Assembly: GCA_032073245.1 (NCBI GenBank)
Contig: DAMANX010000012.1
Span: 78,320-142,319 of the forward strand
From: QVMG01 sp032073245
Lineage (GTDB): Bacteria; Bacteroidota; Bacteroidia; Bacteroidales; Tannerellaceae
Direction: 5' to 3'
Length of the DNA: 64,000 nucleotides
Under the pieces are notes generated by a model that worked only from the letters and a program-made list of their open reading frames with translations, did not search any database and was not told where the DNA came from. Shown piece after piece: positions 1 to 8,637 of this stretch (positions are counted from its first letter, which is position 1; every line of letters starts with the position of its first letter). The position numbers and the translations under genes are program-made.

Positions 1-1170
1 ATCAGTCGTGCACTGAACCCATATTCGGAGTTTGATGCCTTTATGAAGCTGGCTGAACAACCGGAAATACGTTTTGTGATATCCAACACAACGGAAGCAG
101 GAATCGTTTTTGACTCCTCTTGCAAACTGACCGATAAACCGGCAACATCTTATCCTGGAAAACTGACACAATTGCTATTTCATCGTTTCCAGACATTTAA
201 AGGAGATAAAAGTAAAGGTTTGATTATATTCCCTTGCGAACTGATTTTTCTGAACGGGCATAAATTGAAAGAAACTATTTATCAATATATAGATTTATGG
301 AATCTGGGAGAAGACTTTAAAACCTGGTTTACGGAAGCATGTGGAGTATATGCTACTCTTGTTGACAGGATTGTACCCGGCTTCCCGCGAAAAGACATTG
401 AAGCTATCAAAGAAAAACTCCAGTGTAACGATAACCTCGTTGTACAGGCAGAAATATTCCACTTATGGGTAATTGAAGCGCCTGAATCGGTTGCAAAAGA
501 ATTTCCGGCAGATAAAGCTGGATTAAATGTTCTCTTTGTGCCAAGTGAGGCTCCTTATCATGAACGTAAAGTAACCTTGTTGAATGGTCCGCATACTGTT
601 CTATCTCCTGTTTCCTGGTTATCCGGAATAAATATTGTCCGTGATGCATGTCAGGATAAAGTAGTTGGTCAATATATCCGGAAAGTAATGTTTGATGAAC
701 TTATGGAAACCCTTGACCTCCCTAAAGAAGAATTGATTCAATATGGAAATGACGTATTGGAACGCTTCAATAATCCTTATGTGGAGCATTCGGTGACTTC
801 CATCATGCTCAATTCTTTTCCTAAATTTCAAACACGTGACCTACCCGGTTTAAAAATCTATCTGAAAAGAAACGGTGTATTGCCCGAAGGACTTGTGCTG
901 GGCTTAGCGGCTATTATCACTTATTACAAAGGTGATGCACGTGCTGACGGCATGAAGCCGGAACCAAACGATGCTAAAGAAATCCTGCAACTTTTACAGG
1001 AATTATGGACAAAAGGTTCCGTAGAACAAATCGCAGAAGGAGTATTAGGTGCAGAATTTATATGGGGTGAAGATATGAACCTTATTCCAGGATTAACCCA
1101 AAAGGTCGCTTTCTATTTAGAAGCTATTCAGGAAAAAGGAATGCTCAACGTCGTTAAAGAAATTATCTGA
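1..1170 (+). CDS. uxaB: Tagaturonate reductase (altronate oxidoreductase), 5' end outside window
   Basis: Reduces D-tagaturonate to D-altronate with NADH in galacturonate breakdown in the cytosol. The frame is open from base 1, and residues before the first Met (ISRALNPYSEF) match the usual UxaB sequence leading into RFVISNTTEAG, so the true start lies before the window. The visible 389 codons lack the N-terminal part of the NAD-binding domain. The C-terminal mannitol-dehydrogenase-like helical domain is present (NPYVEHSVTSIMLNSFPKF, a typical family stretch). The stop overlaps the start of uxaA by one base (TGATG), so the two are translationally coupled. Assignment is by family recognition and by the uxaA neighbour. 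Confidence 0.93.
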   Translation: MSRALNPYSEFDAFMKLAEQPEIRFVISNTTEAGIVFDSSCKLTDKPATSYPGKLTQLLFHRFQTFKGDKSKGLIIFPCELIFLNGHKLKETIYQYIDLWNLGEDFKTWFTEACGVYATLVDRIVPGFPRKDIEAIKEKLQCNDNLVVQAEIFHLWVIEAPESVAKEFPADKAGLNVLFVPSEAPYHERKVTLLNGPHTVLSPVSWLSGINIVRDACQDKVVGQYIRKVMFDELMETLDLPKEELIQYGNDVLERFNNPYVEHSVTSIMLNSFPKFQTRDLPGLKIYLKRNGVLPEGLVLGLAAIITYYKGDARADGMKPEPNDAKEILQLLQELWTKGSVEQIAEGVLGAEFIWGEDMNLIPGLTQKVAFYLEAIQEKGMLNVVKEII

Positions 1171-2657
1171 TGCGTAAATATATTCAAATTAATCCTGTCG
1201 ATAATGTCGCAGTATCGATTGAAGACCTGGAAAGGGGAGAATTGCTACATATAGGAGAAAAAATAATTGTTCTGCAACAGAATATTCCTGCCGGTCATAA
1301 AGTGGCTTTGCAGGATTTTAAAGCAGGTGATAATATCATTAAATACGGAGCTGCCATTGGTCATGCACGGGAAACAATTGTCTCTGGTGATTGGGTAAAT
1401 GAGAAGAATATCCGAACCAATCTGGAAGGATTACAGGAATATGAATACAATCCGAAACCGATTCCTGTCATTGATTCTGGTGAAACTCTTACCTTTAAAG
1501 GCTATCGTCGAAAAAACGGAGAAGTTGGTATTCGTAATGAGATATGGATTATCCCGACCGTAGGTTGCGTGAACGGAATAACCAATCAACTGGCAGAAAT
1601 GCTTCAAAAAGAGACACAGGGAGATAACATAGATGCAATTGTTTCCTATCCGCATAACTATGGATGTTCGCAACTTGGCGATGACCATGAGAATACCCGT
1701 AAGATTTTACGGGATATGGTGCTACATCCGAATGCAGGGGCTGTGCTCGTTGTCGGTTTAGGTTGTGAAAACAATCAAATAAGTGCTTTTAAAGAGTTTC
1801 TGGGAGAATTCAACGCGGAACGTATCCGGTTTATGGAAACCCAGAAGATAGATGATGAACTGGAAACCGGAATACAAATATTACGTGAACTTTATGATAT
1901 TGTCGCAAAGGATGAACGAACAGAGATACCCTTGAGTGAACTACATGTAGGATTAAAATGCGGAGGTTCTGATGGATTTTCAGGTATCACAGCTAATCCT
2001 TTACTGGGAGTATTTTCGGATTTTTTGGTTGCACAAGGCGGAACAACAGTATTAACAGAAGTTCCTGAAATGTTTGGAGCAGAAACAATCCTCATGAATC
2101 GTAGTGAATCCAAAGCAGTATTTGATAAAACAGTCCATTTAATCAATGATTTCAAATCCTATTTCATCGACAATAAACAACCCATTTACGAAAACCCTTC
2201 TCCGGGAAATAAAGCCGGAGGCATATCTACACTGGAAGAAAAGTCATTGGGCTGCACCCAAAAGGCAGGTAACTCTGCTGTAAAGGATGTACTACTTTAT
2301 GGCGAACGCTTAAAATCAAAAGGGCTAAATCTCTTAAGTGCACCGGGTAACGACCTGGTTGCAAGTACAGCCCTGGCTGCTGCCGGTTGCCATCTTGTTT
2401 TATTCACAACAGGACGGGGAACACCTTTCGGTACATTTGTTCCAACCATGAAGATTTCAACAAACAGTAATCTTTATATTCGGAAACCTAATTGGATAGA
2501 TTTCAATGCAGGCCCCCTTCTGGAAGGTGAGAATATGGAGTCGTTGTGTCAACGATTCACACAATATATTATAGAAATAGCGAACGGAACCCTCACCAAT
2601 AACGAGAAAAGTAAATACAGGGAAATTGCTATTTTTAAAACAGGGGTTACATTATAA
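1170..2657 (+). CDS. uxaA: Altronate dehydratase
   Basis: Dehydrates D-altronate to 2-keto-3-deoxygluconate, the step after UxaB. At 495 aa it has the family's full length: an N-terminal SAF-type domain (about residues 1-90) followed by the large UxaA/galactarate dehydratase domain. Conserved cysteine segments are visible: TVGCVNGI, YGCSQLGDD, GLGCENNQ and the later KCGGSDGFSG. The start ATG overlaps the uxaB stop (1168-1170), which fixes the start. The gene ends 163 bp before uxaC, and that gap holds a conserved hairpin leader. Confidence 0.95.
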   Translation: MRKYIQINPVDNVAVSIEDLERGELLHIGEKIIVLQQNIPAGHKVALQDFKAGDNIIKYGAAIGHARETIVSGDWVNEKNIRTNLEGLQEYEYNPKPIPVIDSGETLTFKGYRRKNGEVGIRNEIWIIPTVGCVNGITNQLAEMLQKETQGDNIDAIVSYPHNYGCSQLGDDHENTRKILRDMVLHPNAGAVLVVGLGCENNQISAFKEFLGEFNAERIRFMETQKIDDELETGIQILRELYDIVAKDERTEIPLSELHVGLKCGGSDGFSGITANPLLGVFSDFLVAQGGTTVLTEVPEMFGAETILMNRSESKAVFDKTVHLINDFKSYFIDNKQPIYENPSPGNKAGGISTLEEKSLGCTQKAGNSAVKDVLLYGERLKSKGLNLLSAPGNDLVASTALAAAGCHLVLFTTGRGTPFGTFVPTMKISTNSNLYIRKPNWIDFNAGPLLEGENMESLCQRFTQYIIEIANGTLTNNEKSKYREIAIFKTGVTL

Positions 2658-2717
2658 TACGCTCTTCCGTATTTACAAAAGAAAAGTGCAAAGGACTTTT
2701 TCGCAGACAATAGACAC

Positions 2718-2802
2718 GTTAAAAAGTGTTTCTATACATAGTTTGCCGACGAACTATACATAAAATAGTTCCAAAGTATGTATGATAATGACAATTTGAT
2801 AA
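2718..2802 (+). promoter_or_regulatory. Hairpin leader element, copy 1 (upstream of uxaC)
   Basis: An ~85-bp stretch just before uxaC is repeated upstream of the sialidase gene (18743-18827) with only about a dozen differences. It contains an inverted repeat: ATAGTTTG (2738-2745), loop CCGA, CGAACTAT (2750-2757), with one G-T pair. The flanks GTTAAAAAGTGTTTCTATA and TGACAATTTGATAA are conserved too. The position suggests a promoter or 5'-UTR regulatory element shared by the two genes; the mechanism is unknown. Confidence 0.6.
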
Positions 2803-2820
2803 ATTAAAAACAATCACATT

Positions 2821-4230
2821 ATGAAACCATTTATGGATAAAGATTTCCTGTTGTCGACAGCTGCAGCACAGGATTTATATCATAACCATGCAGCAAAGAT
2901 GCCTATCATTGATTATCATTGCCATCTGATACCTCAAATGGTAGCCGACGACCATCAGTTTCGTTCTTTAACTGAAATATGGTTAGGCGGTGATCATTAC
3001 AAATGGCGTGCCATGCGTACTAATGGAATAGATGAAGATTATATTACCGGAGAATCTACCACCGATTGGGAGAAATTTGAGAAATGGGCACAAACTGTTC
3101 CATATACAATGCGTAATCCATTATACCACTGGACACATCTGGAATTAAAGACGGCTTTTGGTATTGAGAAAATTGTAAGTCCCAAAACAGCCCGTGAAAT
3201 CTATGATGAATGCAACGAAAAATTGAAGCAGCCCGAATACTCGGCGCGTGGCTTGATGGGTCGTTTCAATGTAGAAGTAGTATGCACAACTGACGACCCT
3301 GTGGATAGTCTGGAATACCACAAACAAACACGCGAGTCCGGTTTTGAAACTAAGATGCTTCCAACATGGCGCCCCGATAAAGCAATGGCAGTAGAAGTAC
3401 CGGAAAACTTCCGGGCATACATGGAGAAATTATCTGAAGTAAGCGGTATCAGCATTACCATTTTCGATGATATGATAGCCGCTTTACGCAATCGTCATGA
3501 TTTCTTTGCAGCAAACGGTTGTCGGCTTTCAGACCACGGAATTGAAGAGTTTTACGCAGAAGATTACACTGAAGCTGAAATCAAAGCAATCTTCAATAAA
3601 GTATACGGAGGTGCTCAGTCGAGTCATGAAGAGGTTCTCAAATTCAAGTCCGCCATGCTGGTAATCTTCGGAGAAATGGACTGGGAAAAAGGATGGACAC
3701 AGCAGTTTCATTATGGTGCCATACGCAATAACAATACCAGAATGTTCAACCGCTTAGGACCGGATACAGGATTCGATTCAATAGGAGAATTTAATACGGC
3801 CAAAGCAATGTCTAAATTCTTGGATAGTCTGAACACTAAAGGTAAATTAGCAAAAACAATTCTCTACAATCTCAACCCCTGTGCTAATGAAGTAATTGCA
3901 ACTATGCTGGGGAACTTTCAGGATGGAACAATTCCCGGAAAGATACAATTTGGTTCCGGTTGGTGGTTTCTCGACCAAAAAGATGGTATGCAAAAGCAAA
4001 TGAATGCCCTTTCTGTACTTGGATTATTAAGCCGATTTGTCGGAATGCTAACAGATTCCCGAAGTTTCTTATCGTACCCGCGCCATGAATACTTCCGCCG
4101 TACACTTTGCGACCTTCTGGGAACCGATATCGAAAACGGAGAACTTCCTGCAAGCGAAATGGACTTTATCCGTCAAATGGTAGAAAACATCAGCTATTAT
4201 AACGCAAAAGAATATTTCCAGTTCAAATAA
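2821..4230 (+). CDS. uxaC: Uronate isomerase (first of two)
   Basis: Interconverts D-glucuronate/D-fructuronate and D-galacturonate/D-tagaturonate in the cytosol. It is 469 aa, the normal length. It has the amidohydrolase-fold metal motif DYHCHL near residue 32, the segment SLTEIWLGGDHYKWRAMR, CTTDDPVDSL and the C-terminal SYPRHEYFRRTLC. A second, clearly paralogous copy lies at 56461-57864 on the other strand. This copy sits with uxaB and uxaA and so probably serves mainly the galacturonate branch (inference from context). Transcription may restart in the hairpin leader immediately upstream. Confidence 0.96.
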   Translation: MKPFMDKDFLLSTAAAQDLYHNHAAKMPIIDYHCHLIPQMVADDHQFRSLTEIWLGGDHYKWRAMRTNGIDEDYITGESTTDWEKFEKWAQTVPYTMRNPLYHWTHLELKTAFGIEKIVSPKTAREIYDECNEKLKQPEYSARGLMGRFNVEVVCTTDDPVDSLEYHKQTRESGFETKMLPTWRPDKAMAVEVPENFRAYMEKLSEVSGISITIFDDMIAALRNRHDFFAANGCRLSDHGIEEFYAEDYTEAEIKAIFNKVYGGAQSSHEEVLKFKSAMLVIFGEMDWEKGWTQQFHYGAIRNNNTRMFNRLGPDTGFDSIGEFNTAKAMSKFLDSLNTKGKLAKTILYNLNPCANEVIATMLGNFQDGTIPGKIQFGSGWWFLDQKDGMQKQMNALSVLGLLSRFVGMLTDSRSFLSYPRHEYFRRTLCDLLGTDIENGELPASEMDFIRQMVENISYYNAKEYFQFK

Positions 4231-4238
4231 ATAACGAT

Positions 4239-4325
4239 GGTAGAGACAAGGCTTGCCTTGTCTCCATTGAGCAGTAATATGCACAAAAAAGTTATTTTGG
4301 AGACAAGGCAAGCCTTGTCTCTACC
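4239..4325. repeat. REP-like double palindrome, copy 1
   Basis: Two 28-bp arms, 4239-4266 and 4298-4325, are inverted copies of each other. Each arm is itself a hairpin with the core AGACAAGGC/GCCTTGTCT. The same unit occurs at 20479-20568. It lies between uxaC and kdgK within the presumed operon. It may act as an attenuator or mRNA-stabilising hairpin, or be a REP/MITE-type mobile repeat. The repeat structure is directly visible; its function is not. Confidence 0.8.
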
Positions 4326-4353
4326 CTCGTCTCATTCATCTAATAAATAAATC

Positions 4354-5397
4354 ATGAAAAATAAAATCGTTTCCTTCGGAGAAATTATGCTCCGCCTTGC
4401 TACCCCGGATTATCTTCGTTTCAATCAAACAAATCAACTAAATGCCACCTTCGGAGGAGGTGAAGCAAATGTTGCAGTATCATTAGCCAATTATGGACTG
4501 GAGACAGAGTTTATCACGAGTCTGCCGCAAAACGATATTGCTCGTGCCTGTGTTATGGATTTGCGTAAATATAATGTGGGAACAAATCATATTGTTTATG
4601 GTGGTGACCGCATGGGTATTTACTTTCTGGAAACAGGAGCAGTAGCTCGTGCCAGTAAAGTTGTTTACGACCGCGCGTATTCTTCCATTTCAGAAATCAA
4701 GTCCGGCATGATTAATTGGGAAGAGATATTCAAAGATGCAAAATGGTTCCACTGGACAGGTATAACTCCTGCTCTTTCACAAGGTGCTGCTGATGCTTGT
4801 TTAGAGGCTATCCGTACTGCAAATAAAATGGGAGTAACTGTTTCCTGTGATATCAATTTCCGTAAAAATCTATGGAAATATGGAAAATTTCCATCCGAGA
4901 TAATGCCTGCTTTAGTGGAAGGTTGTGATATTGTTCTGGGCAATGAAGAAGATTGCGAAAAAGTATTTGGAATCAAACCGGAAGGATTTGATGTAACAGC
5001 AACACATGGTGAAGTGAATGCAGCCGAATTTGAATCGGTATGCAAACAAATGCAAGCCCGTTTCCCCCGGGCAAAAAAGGTTATCATAACATTACGCGGT
5101 GCCATTAATGCCAATCATAACACTTGGGGAGGTGTCTTGTATGCTGACGGGAAACTCTATCAATCCTGCCGTTATGATATCACACATATAGTTGACCGAG
5201 TAGGTGGAGGTGACTCCTTTATGGGAGGATTAATCTATGGTTTAAATACCTATCCGGAAAACGACCAGAAAGCATTGGACTTTGCTGTAGCTGCATCCTG
5301 TCTTAAACATACAATCTATGGTGATTACAATCAGGTAAATGTTGAAGAAGTTGAAAAACTAATGAGTGGAGACGCTTCAGGTCGTGTATCCAGATAA
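4354..5397 (+). CDS. kdgK: 2-keto-3-deoxygluconate kinase (first of two)
   Basis: PfkB-family sugar kinase that phosphorylates 2-keto-3-deoxygluconate to KDPG. It is 347 aa. The N-terminal substrate-binding motif GGGEANVAVSLANYG and the C-terminal PfkB signature VDRVGGGDSFMGGL are present, with catalytic base Asp287. The closely similar second copy at 60198-61241 has the same length. No KDPG aldolase is encoded beside this copy, so its product must be cleaved by the aldolase at 61277-61942 or one outside the window. Confidence 0.94.
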   Translation: MKNKIVSFGEIMLRLATPDYLRFNQTNQLNATFGGGEANVAVSLANYGLETEFITSLPQNDIARACVMDLRKYNVGTNHIVYGGDRMGIYFLETGAVARASKVVYDRAYSSISEIKSGMINWEEIFKDAKWFHWTGITPALSQGAADACLEAIRTANKMGVTVSCDINFRKNLWKYGKFPSEIMPALVEGCDIVLGNEEDCEKVFGIKPEGFDVTATHGEVNAAEFESVCKQMQARFPRAKKVIITLRGAINANHNTWGGVLYADGKLYQSCRYDITHIVDRVGGGDSFMGGLIYGLNTYPENDQKALDFAVAASCLKHTIYGDYNQVNVEEVEKLMSGDASGRVSR

Positions 5398-5432
5398 GAT
5401 ATTGCATCTCTATAACAAACCAATAAACAATC

Positions 5433-6887
5433 ATGAATAATTTGAAAAACATACAAAGTAAAATGACGAATTACCGATGGACAATTTGTGCGATGCTCTT
5501 CTTCGCTACAACCATTAACTATCTCGACCGTCAGGTACTTTCACTTACATGGGTCGATTTTATCGCCCCCGAATTTCACTGGACAAATAATCATTATGGA
5601 ACTATCACTGCAGCATTCTCATTACTCTATGCATTTAGCATGTTATTTGCAGGACGTTTTGTAGACTGGATGGACACAAAGAAAGGATATCTTTGGGCAA
5701 TCGGTATCTGGTCTGTAGGAGCCTGTATCCATGCCTTCTGTGGAATTGCCACAGCAGGTATTACTACAGGTAACTGGCTGGTAGGATTTGAAGGAGCTAA
5801 AGAAGCAATCGCAAGCGTCAGTGATGTAGGCTTAGTAATCAATGTTAGTGTAGCCCTGTTTATATTTGCCCGTTTTGTACTGGCATTGGGTGAAGCAGGC
5901 AACTTCCCAGCAGCCATCAAAGCAACTGCCGAATATTTCCCCAAGAAAGACAGAGCTTTCTCCACAAGTATCTTTAATGCTGGTGCCACAGTTGGAGCTC
6001 TAGCCGCTCCAATCACCATTCCTTTTATTGCAAAAGCCTGGGGATGGGAAATGGCTTTTATCATTATTGGAGCGCTTGGCTTCTTATGGATGGGATTCTG
6101 GATATTTATCTATAAAAAACCGGAAACAAATCCACATGTAAATACTGCAGAACTTTCCTATATCCAACAAGACAAAGATTCGGAAAACATTGTTGAAGAA
6201 AGAGTAGAAGAGTCACAGGAAAAGAAAATGTCCTTCGCCGACTGCTTCAGGCATAAACAAACATGGGCTTTTGCATTTGGTAAATTTATGACTGACGGTG
6301 TATGGTGGTTCTTCCTGTTTTGGGCTCCTGCTTACCTGAATTCAGTATATGGTATGAGTGCAACAGATGCTGCCTTCCCTTTATTTGTCCTTTATATGAT
6401 TACCCTACTTTCTATAATCGGTGGCTGGCTTCCATCTTATTTTGTGGATAAGAAAGCAATGAATCCTTATGCTGGACGTATGAGGGCTATGCTTATCTTT
6501 GCTTTCTTTCCTTTGCTGGCTTTACTTGCCCAGCCATTAGGCCATATCACCTATTGGATTCCCGTAATTATAATCGGCATTGCCGGAGCAGCTCATCAGG
6601 CTTGGTCGGCAAATATATTCTCCACTGTCGGCGATATGTTCCCTAAAACCGCCATAGCAACTGTTACCGGTATCGGAGGTATGGCTGGAGGAATCGGTTC
6701 TTTTCTGATAAATAAAAGCTCAGGCGCCTTATTCGACCATGCTACTATAACCAATATGAAGTTTATGGGATTTGAAGGTATTGAAGCAGGCTATTTCATT
6801 ATATTCTCCGTCTGTGCAGTAGCTTATCTGATTGGATGGGTCGTAATGAAAGTATTAGTTCCACGCTATAAACCAATTATATTGTAA
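5433..6887 (+). CDS. Hexuronate transporter, MFS family (ExuT-like)
   Basis: Inner-membrane proton-coupled symporter of the anion:cation symporter (ACS) branch of the MFS, where ExuT and related sugar-acid carriers belong. It is 484 aa with about 12 hydrophobic segments. The first segment holds the ACS-type motif INYLDRQVLSL, and FARFVLALGEAGNFPAAIKATAEYF is the typical family signature. A charged cytoplasmic loop near residues 235-270 separates the two halves. It lies 35 bp after kdgK, as the transporter of the galacturonate gene set. The exact substrate, galacturonate or glucuronate, is inferred from neighbours. Confidence 0.87.
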   Translation: MNNLKNIQSKMTNYRWTICAMLFFATTINYLDRQVLSLTWVDFIAPEFHWTNNHYGTITAAFSLLYAFSMLFAGRFVDWMDTKKGYLWAIGIWSVGACIHAFCGIATAGITTGNWLVGFEGAKEAIASVSDVGLVINVSVALFIFARFVLALGEAGNFPAAIKATAEYFPKKDRAFSTSIFNAGATVGALAAPITIPFIAKAWGWEMAFIIIGALGFLWMGFWIFIYKKPETNPHVNTAELSYIQQDKDSENIVEERVEESQEKKMSFADCFRHKQTWAFAFGKFMTDGVWWFFLFWAPAYLNSVYGMSATDAAFPLFVLYMITLLSIIGGWLPSYFVDKKAMNPYAGRMRAMLIFAFFPLLALLAQPLGHITYWIPVIIIGIAGAAHQAWSANIFSTVGDMFPKTAIATVTGIGGMAGGIGSFLINKSSGALFDHATITNMKFMGFEGIEAGYFIIFSVCAVAYLIGWVVMKVLVPRYKPIIL

Positions 6888-6938
6888 TTATATATACATT
6901 TGTTCTTGGTTGTTTTATTTTATGACAATAGAACTCTG

Positions 6939-7910
6939 ATGAACAAAACAATTATAAGATTTCGTTTTCGGCAGTTGTGGAAGATCATTCGTGAGATTCC
7001 ACTAGTCTATTTGTTGCTTCTTATAATATTTACAGGAGTTTCTGCTATCATTATTTATCGGTTGGCAGGGACTCCTGCCGGTGCAATTGGTATCTCATTA
7101 TTTTTACTTTTAGGATTGTACGCTTTGCAAAAGGGAAGACGAGATTTTCATTTTATATCTTTGATAGAAGAAAAGCCCTGGCGGGTATTTAGTATAGAAT
7201 ATTTACTCTTCTCTTTTCCCTTTATGGTAATTCTTGCGTGGCAAGGATTTTATTGGATGTGCCTTGCCATTATAGCAGGTTGTTTGAGTATTAGTTTTAT
7301 GCCACAAAAAGTTCACCGCATTCGCAGTGGGATCACACCTCCTTCTTTTATTACATACGATGCTTTTGAACTTCGGGGAGGTATACGTCAATATGGTGGT
7401 TTTTTATTGATTTTGTATGTGGGTTGTTGGTGTGGGTTGTTTTATCCGTTTGTTTCATTTGCTTTCTTATGGCTTTTTACATTGAGTTGGGTAGAGTCTT
7501 TTCGTATATCGGAATCATTGCAAATTCTTTGTGCCAAAGAGTATACTTCCCGAAGATTTATCCATTGGAAGATAATACTTTATATTCGTCTTTATGTGAT
7601 AGCAGCACTTCCTGTTTGTGTAGTTTATGCTTTTCTGTACCCTGATTCATCTTGGTTTGCTCTCCTGTTTTTTGTGTATGCCTTATTAAATATAGCATTA
7701 CTTGTAGTGACTAAATATGCCTATTATACCCCACAAACAAAAATTGTTGCCGGACAAATAGCGATTACCTTATCGTTGATGGGAATGTTACTTCCCTTGC
7801 TTTTACCGCTTACGCTCTTTTATTTGATAAAAAACTATTTGGCTGCACGCCAAAATTTAAAACCCTATTTAGATGCTTACGATACAGAATCTACATGTTC
7901 AATACAGTAG
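6939..7910 (+). CDS. ABC transporter membrane protein (permease-like), unassigned
   Basis: A 323-aa polytopic membrane protein with eight or more hydrophobic stretches and no recognisable substrate-binding domain. The frame is open from 6900, but the ATG at 6939 (MNKTIIRFRFRQLWK) gives a better basic N-terminus. Its 3' end overlaps the ABC ATPase by 38 bp, so the two are very likely cotranslated partners. I do not recognise a specific family or substrate. The pair sits between the hexuronate genes and the sialic acid regulator without an obvious link to either. Confidence 0.7.
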   Translation: MNKTIIRFRFRQLWKIIREIPLVYLLLLIIFTGVSAIIIYRLAGTPAGAIGISLFLLLGLYALQKGRRDFHFISLIEEKPWRVFSIEYLLFSFPFMVILAWQGFYWMCLAIIAGCLSISFMPQKVHRIRSGITPPSFITYDAFELRGGIRQYGGFLLILYVGCWCGLFYPFVSFAFLWLFTLSWVESFRISESLQILCAKEYTSRRFIHWKIILYIRLYVIAALPVCVVYAFLYPDSSWFALLFFVYALLNIALLVVTKYAYYTPQTKIVAGQIAITLSLMGMLLPLLLPLTLFYLIKNYLAARQNLKPYLDAYDTESTCSIQ

Positions 7911-8562
7911 TGATACAGAAATTCTCAAAGGAATAAATCTATCGATGGAGACGGGCAAAACTCATGGATTCGTCGGACTAAATGGGGCAGGCAAGACAAC
8001 CCTCCTTAATACACTCTATGCCTTTCTTAAACCGAAAGAAGGGATTATAACTTTTCAGGATAGACTTTTGGAGCGACGTGATATTGCTTATCTGGAAGCT
8101 GAAAACTATTTTTATACGTACATGACCGGACGGGAATATCTAGGGCTATTTCCGGCGGGAACATCGGACTTCTCTATTGAAAGCTGGCAAGAGCTTTTTT
8201 CTCTTCCATTAGACGAAATAACTGAAAATTATTCGACGGGTATGCGAAAGCGCCTAGCCTTATTAGCCGTTTTAAAACTAGATAAGCCTATCCTTATTCT
8301 GGATGAACCATTTAATGGCCTTGATCTTGAAGGAACATATCTCCTTTCTTTGATTCTGGACCGTTTACATGAGCGGAAAAAAACAATTATTGTAACTTCT
8401 CATATTTATGAAACACTAACAGGTTGTTGTGATTATATTCATTATCTGGTAAATGGCTTGATAGACCAAACCTTTACAAAGCCTGAATTTGCTCGGCTAT
8501 ACGAACGATTAAAAACAACAATAGAAAAACAATCTCTGCAAAAAATAGAAGGGTTATTATAA
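7873..8562 (+). CDS. ABC transporter ATP-binding protein
   Basis: A 229-aa ATPase subunit with all core motifs: Walker A GLNGAGKTT near residues 35-43, an ABC signature YSTGMRKRLALL (STGMR replacing the classical LSGGQ), Walker B ILILDEPFNGLD and the H-switch TSH. It energises the membrane protein encoded directly upstream, whose 3' end it overlaps. The architecture resembles small two-gene Bacteroidetes exporters of unknown substrate. Direction and cargo cannot be read from the sequence. Confidence 0.88.
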   Translation: MLTIQNLHVQYSSDTEILKGINLSMETGKTHGFVGLNGAGKTTLLNTLYAFLKPKEGIITFQDRLLERRDIAYLEAENYFYTYMTGREYLGLFPAGTSDFSIESWQELFSLPLDEITENYSTGMRKRLALLAVLKLDKPILILDEPFNGLDLEGTYLLSLILDRLHERKKTIIVTSHIYETLTGCCDYIHYLVNGLIDQTFTKPEFARLYERLKTTIEKQSLQKIEGLL

Positions 8563-8602
8563 AATATTTTATTTATACCCGGCTAGTTCTGAAATATATT
8601 TG
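8561..8602 (+). promoter_or_regulatory. Predicted promoter and palindrome of the ROK regulator gene
   Basis: TATATTTG (8595-8602) matches the Bacteroidetes -7 consensus TAnnTTTG. TTTA (8572-8575) is 19 bp upstream at the -33 position (consensus TTTG). The palindrome AAAATATTTT (8561-8570) directly abuts the -33 and recurs twice upstream of nanA, so it may be an autoregulatory operator. Confidence 0.45.
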
Positions 8603-8637
8603 TATATCTTTGCCGTGTATAGATAAAAAATGCAATT

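Noticed and set aside
2778..2807. Nine-codon leader peptide within the uxaC leader element
   Set aside because: The second copy of the element has no matching ATG and has a TGA-TAA in the equivalent place, so the frame is not conserved while the DNA is.
4665..5114. 149-codon antisense frame inside kdgK
   Set aside because: It lies fully within a well-conserved kinase gene on the opposite strand, has no recognisable domain, and looks like a by-product of codon usage.
5627..6064. 145-codon antisense frame inside the hexuronate transporter gene
   Set aside because: Same reasoning: the sense strand encodes conserved MFS motifs and the antisense product resembles nothing.
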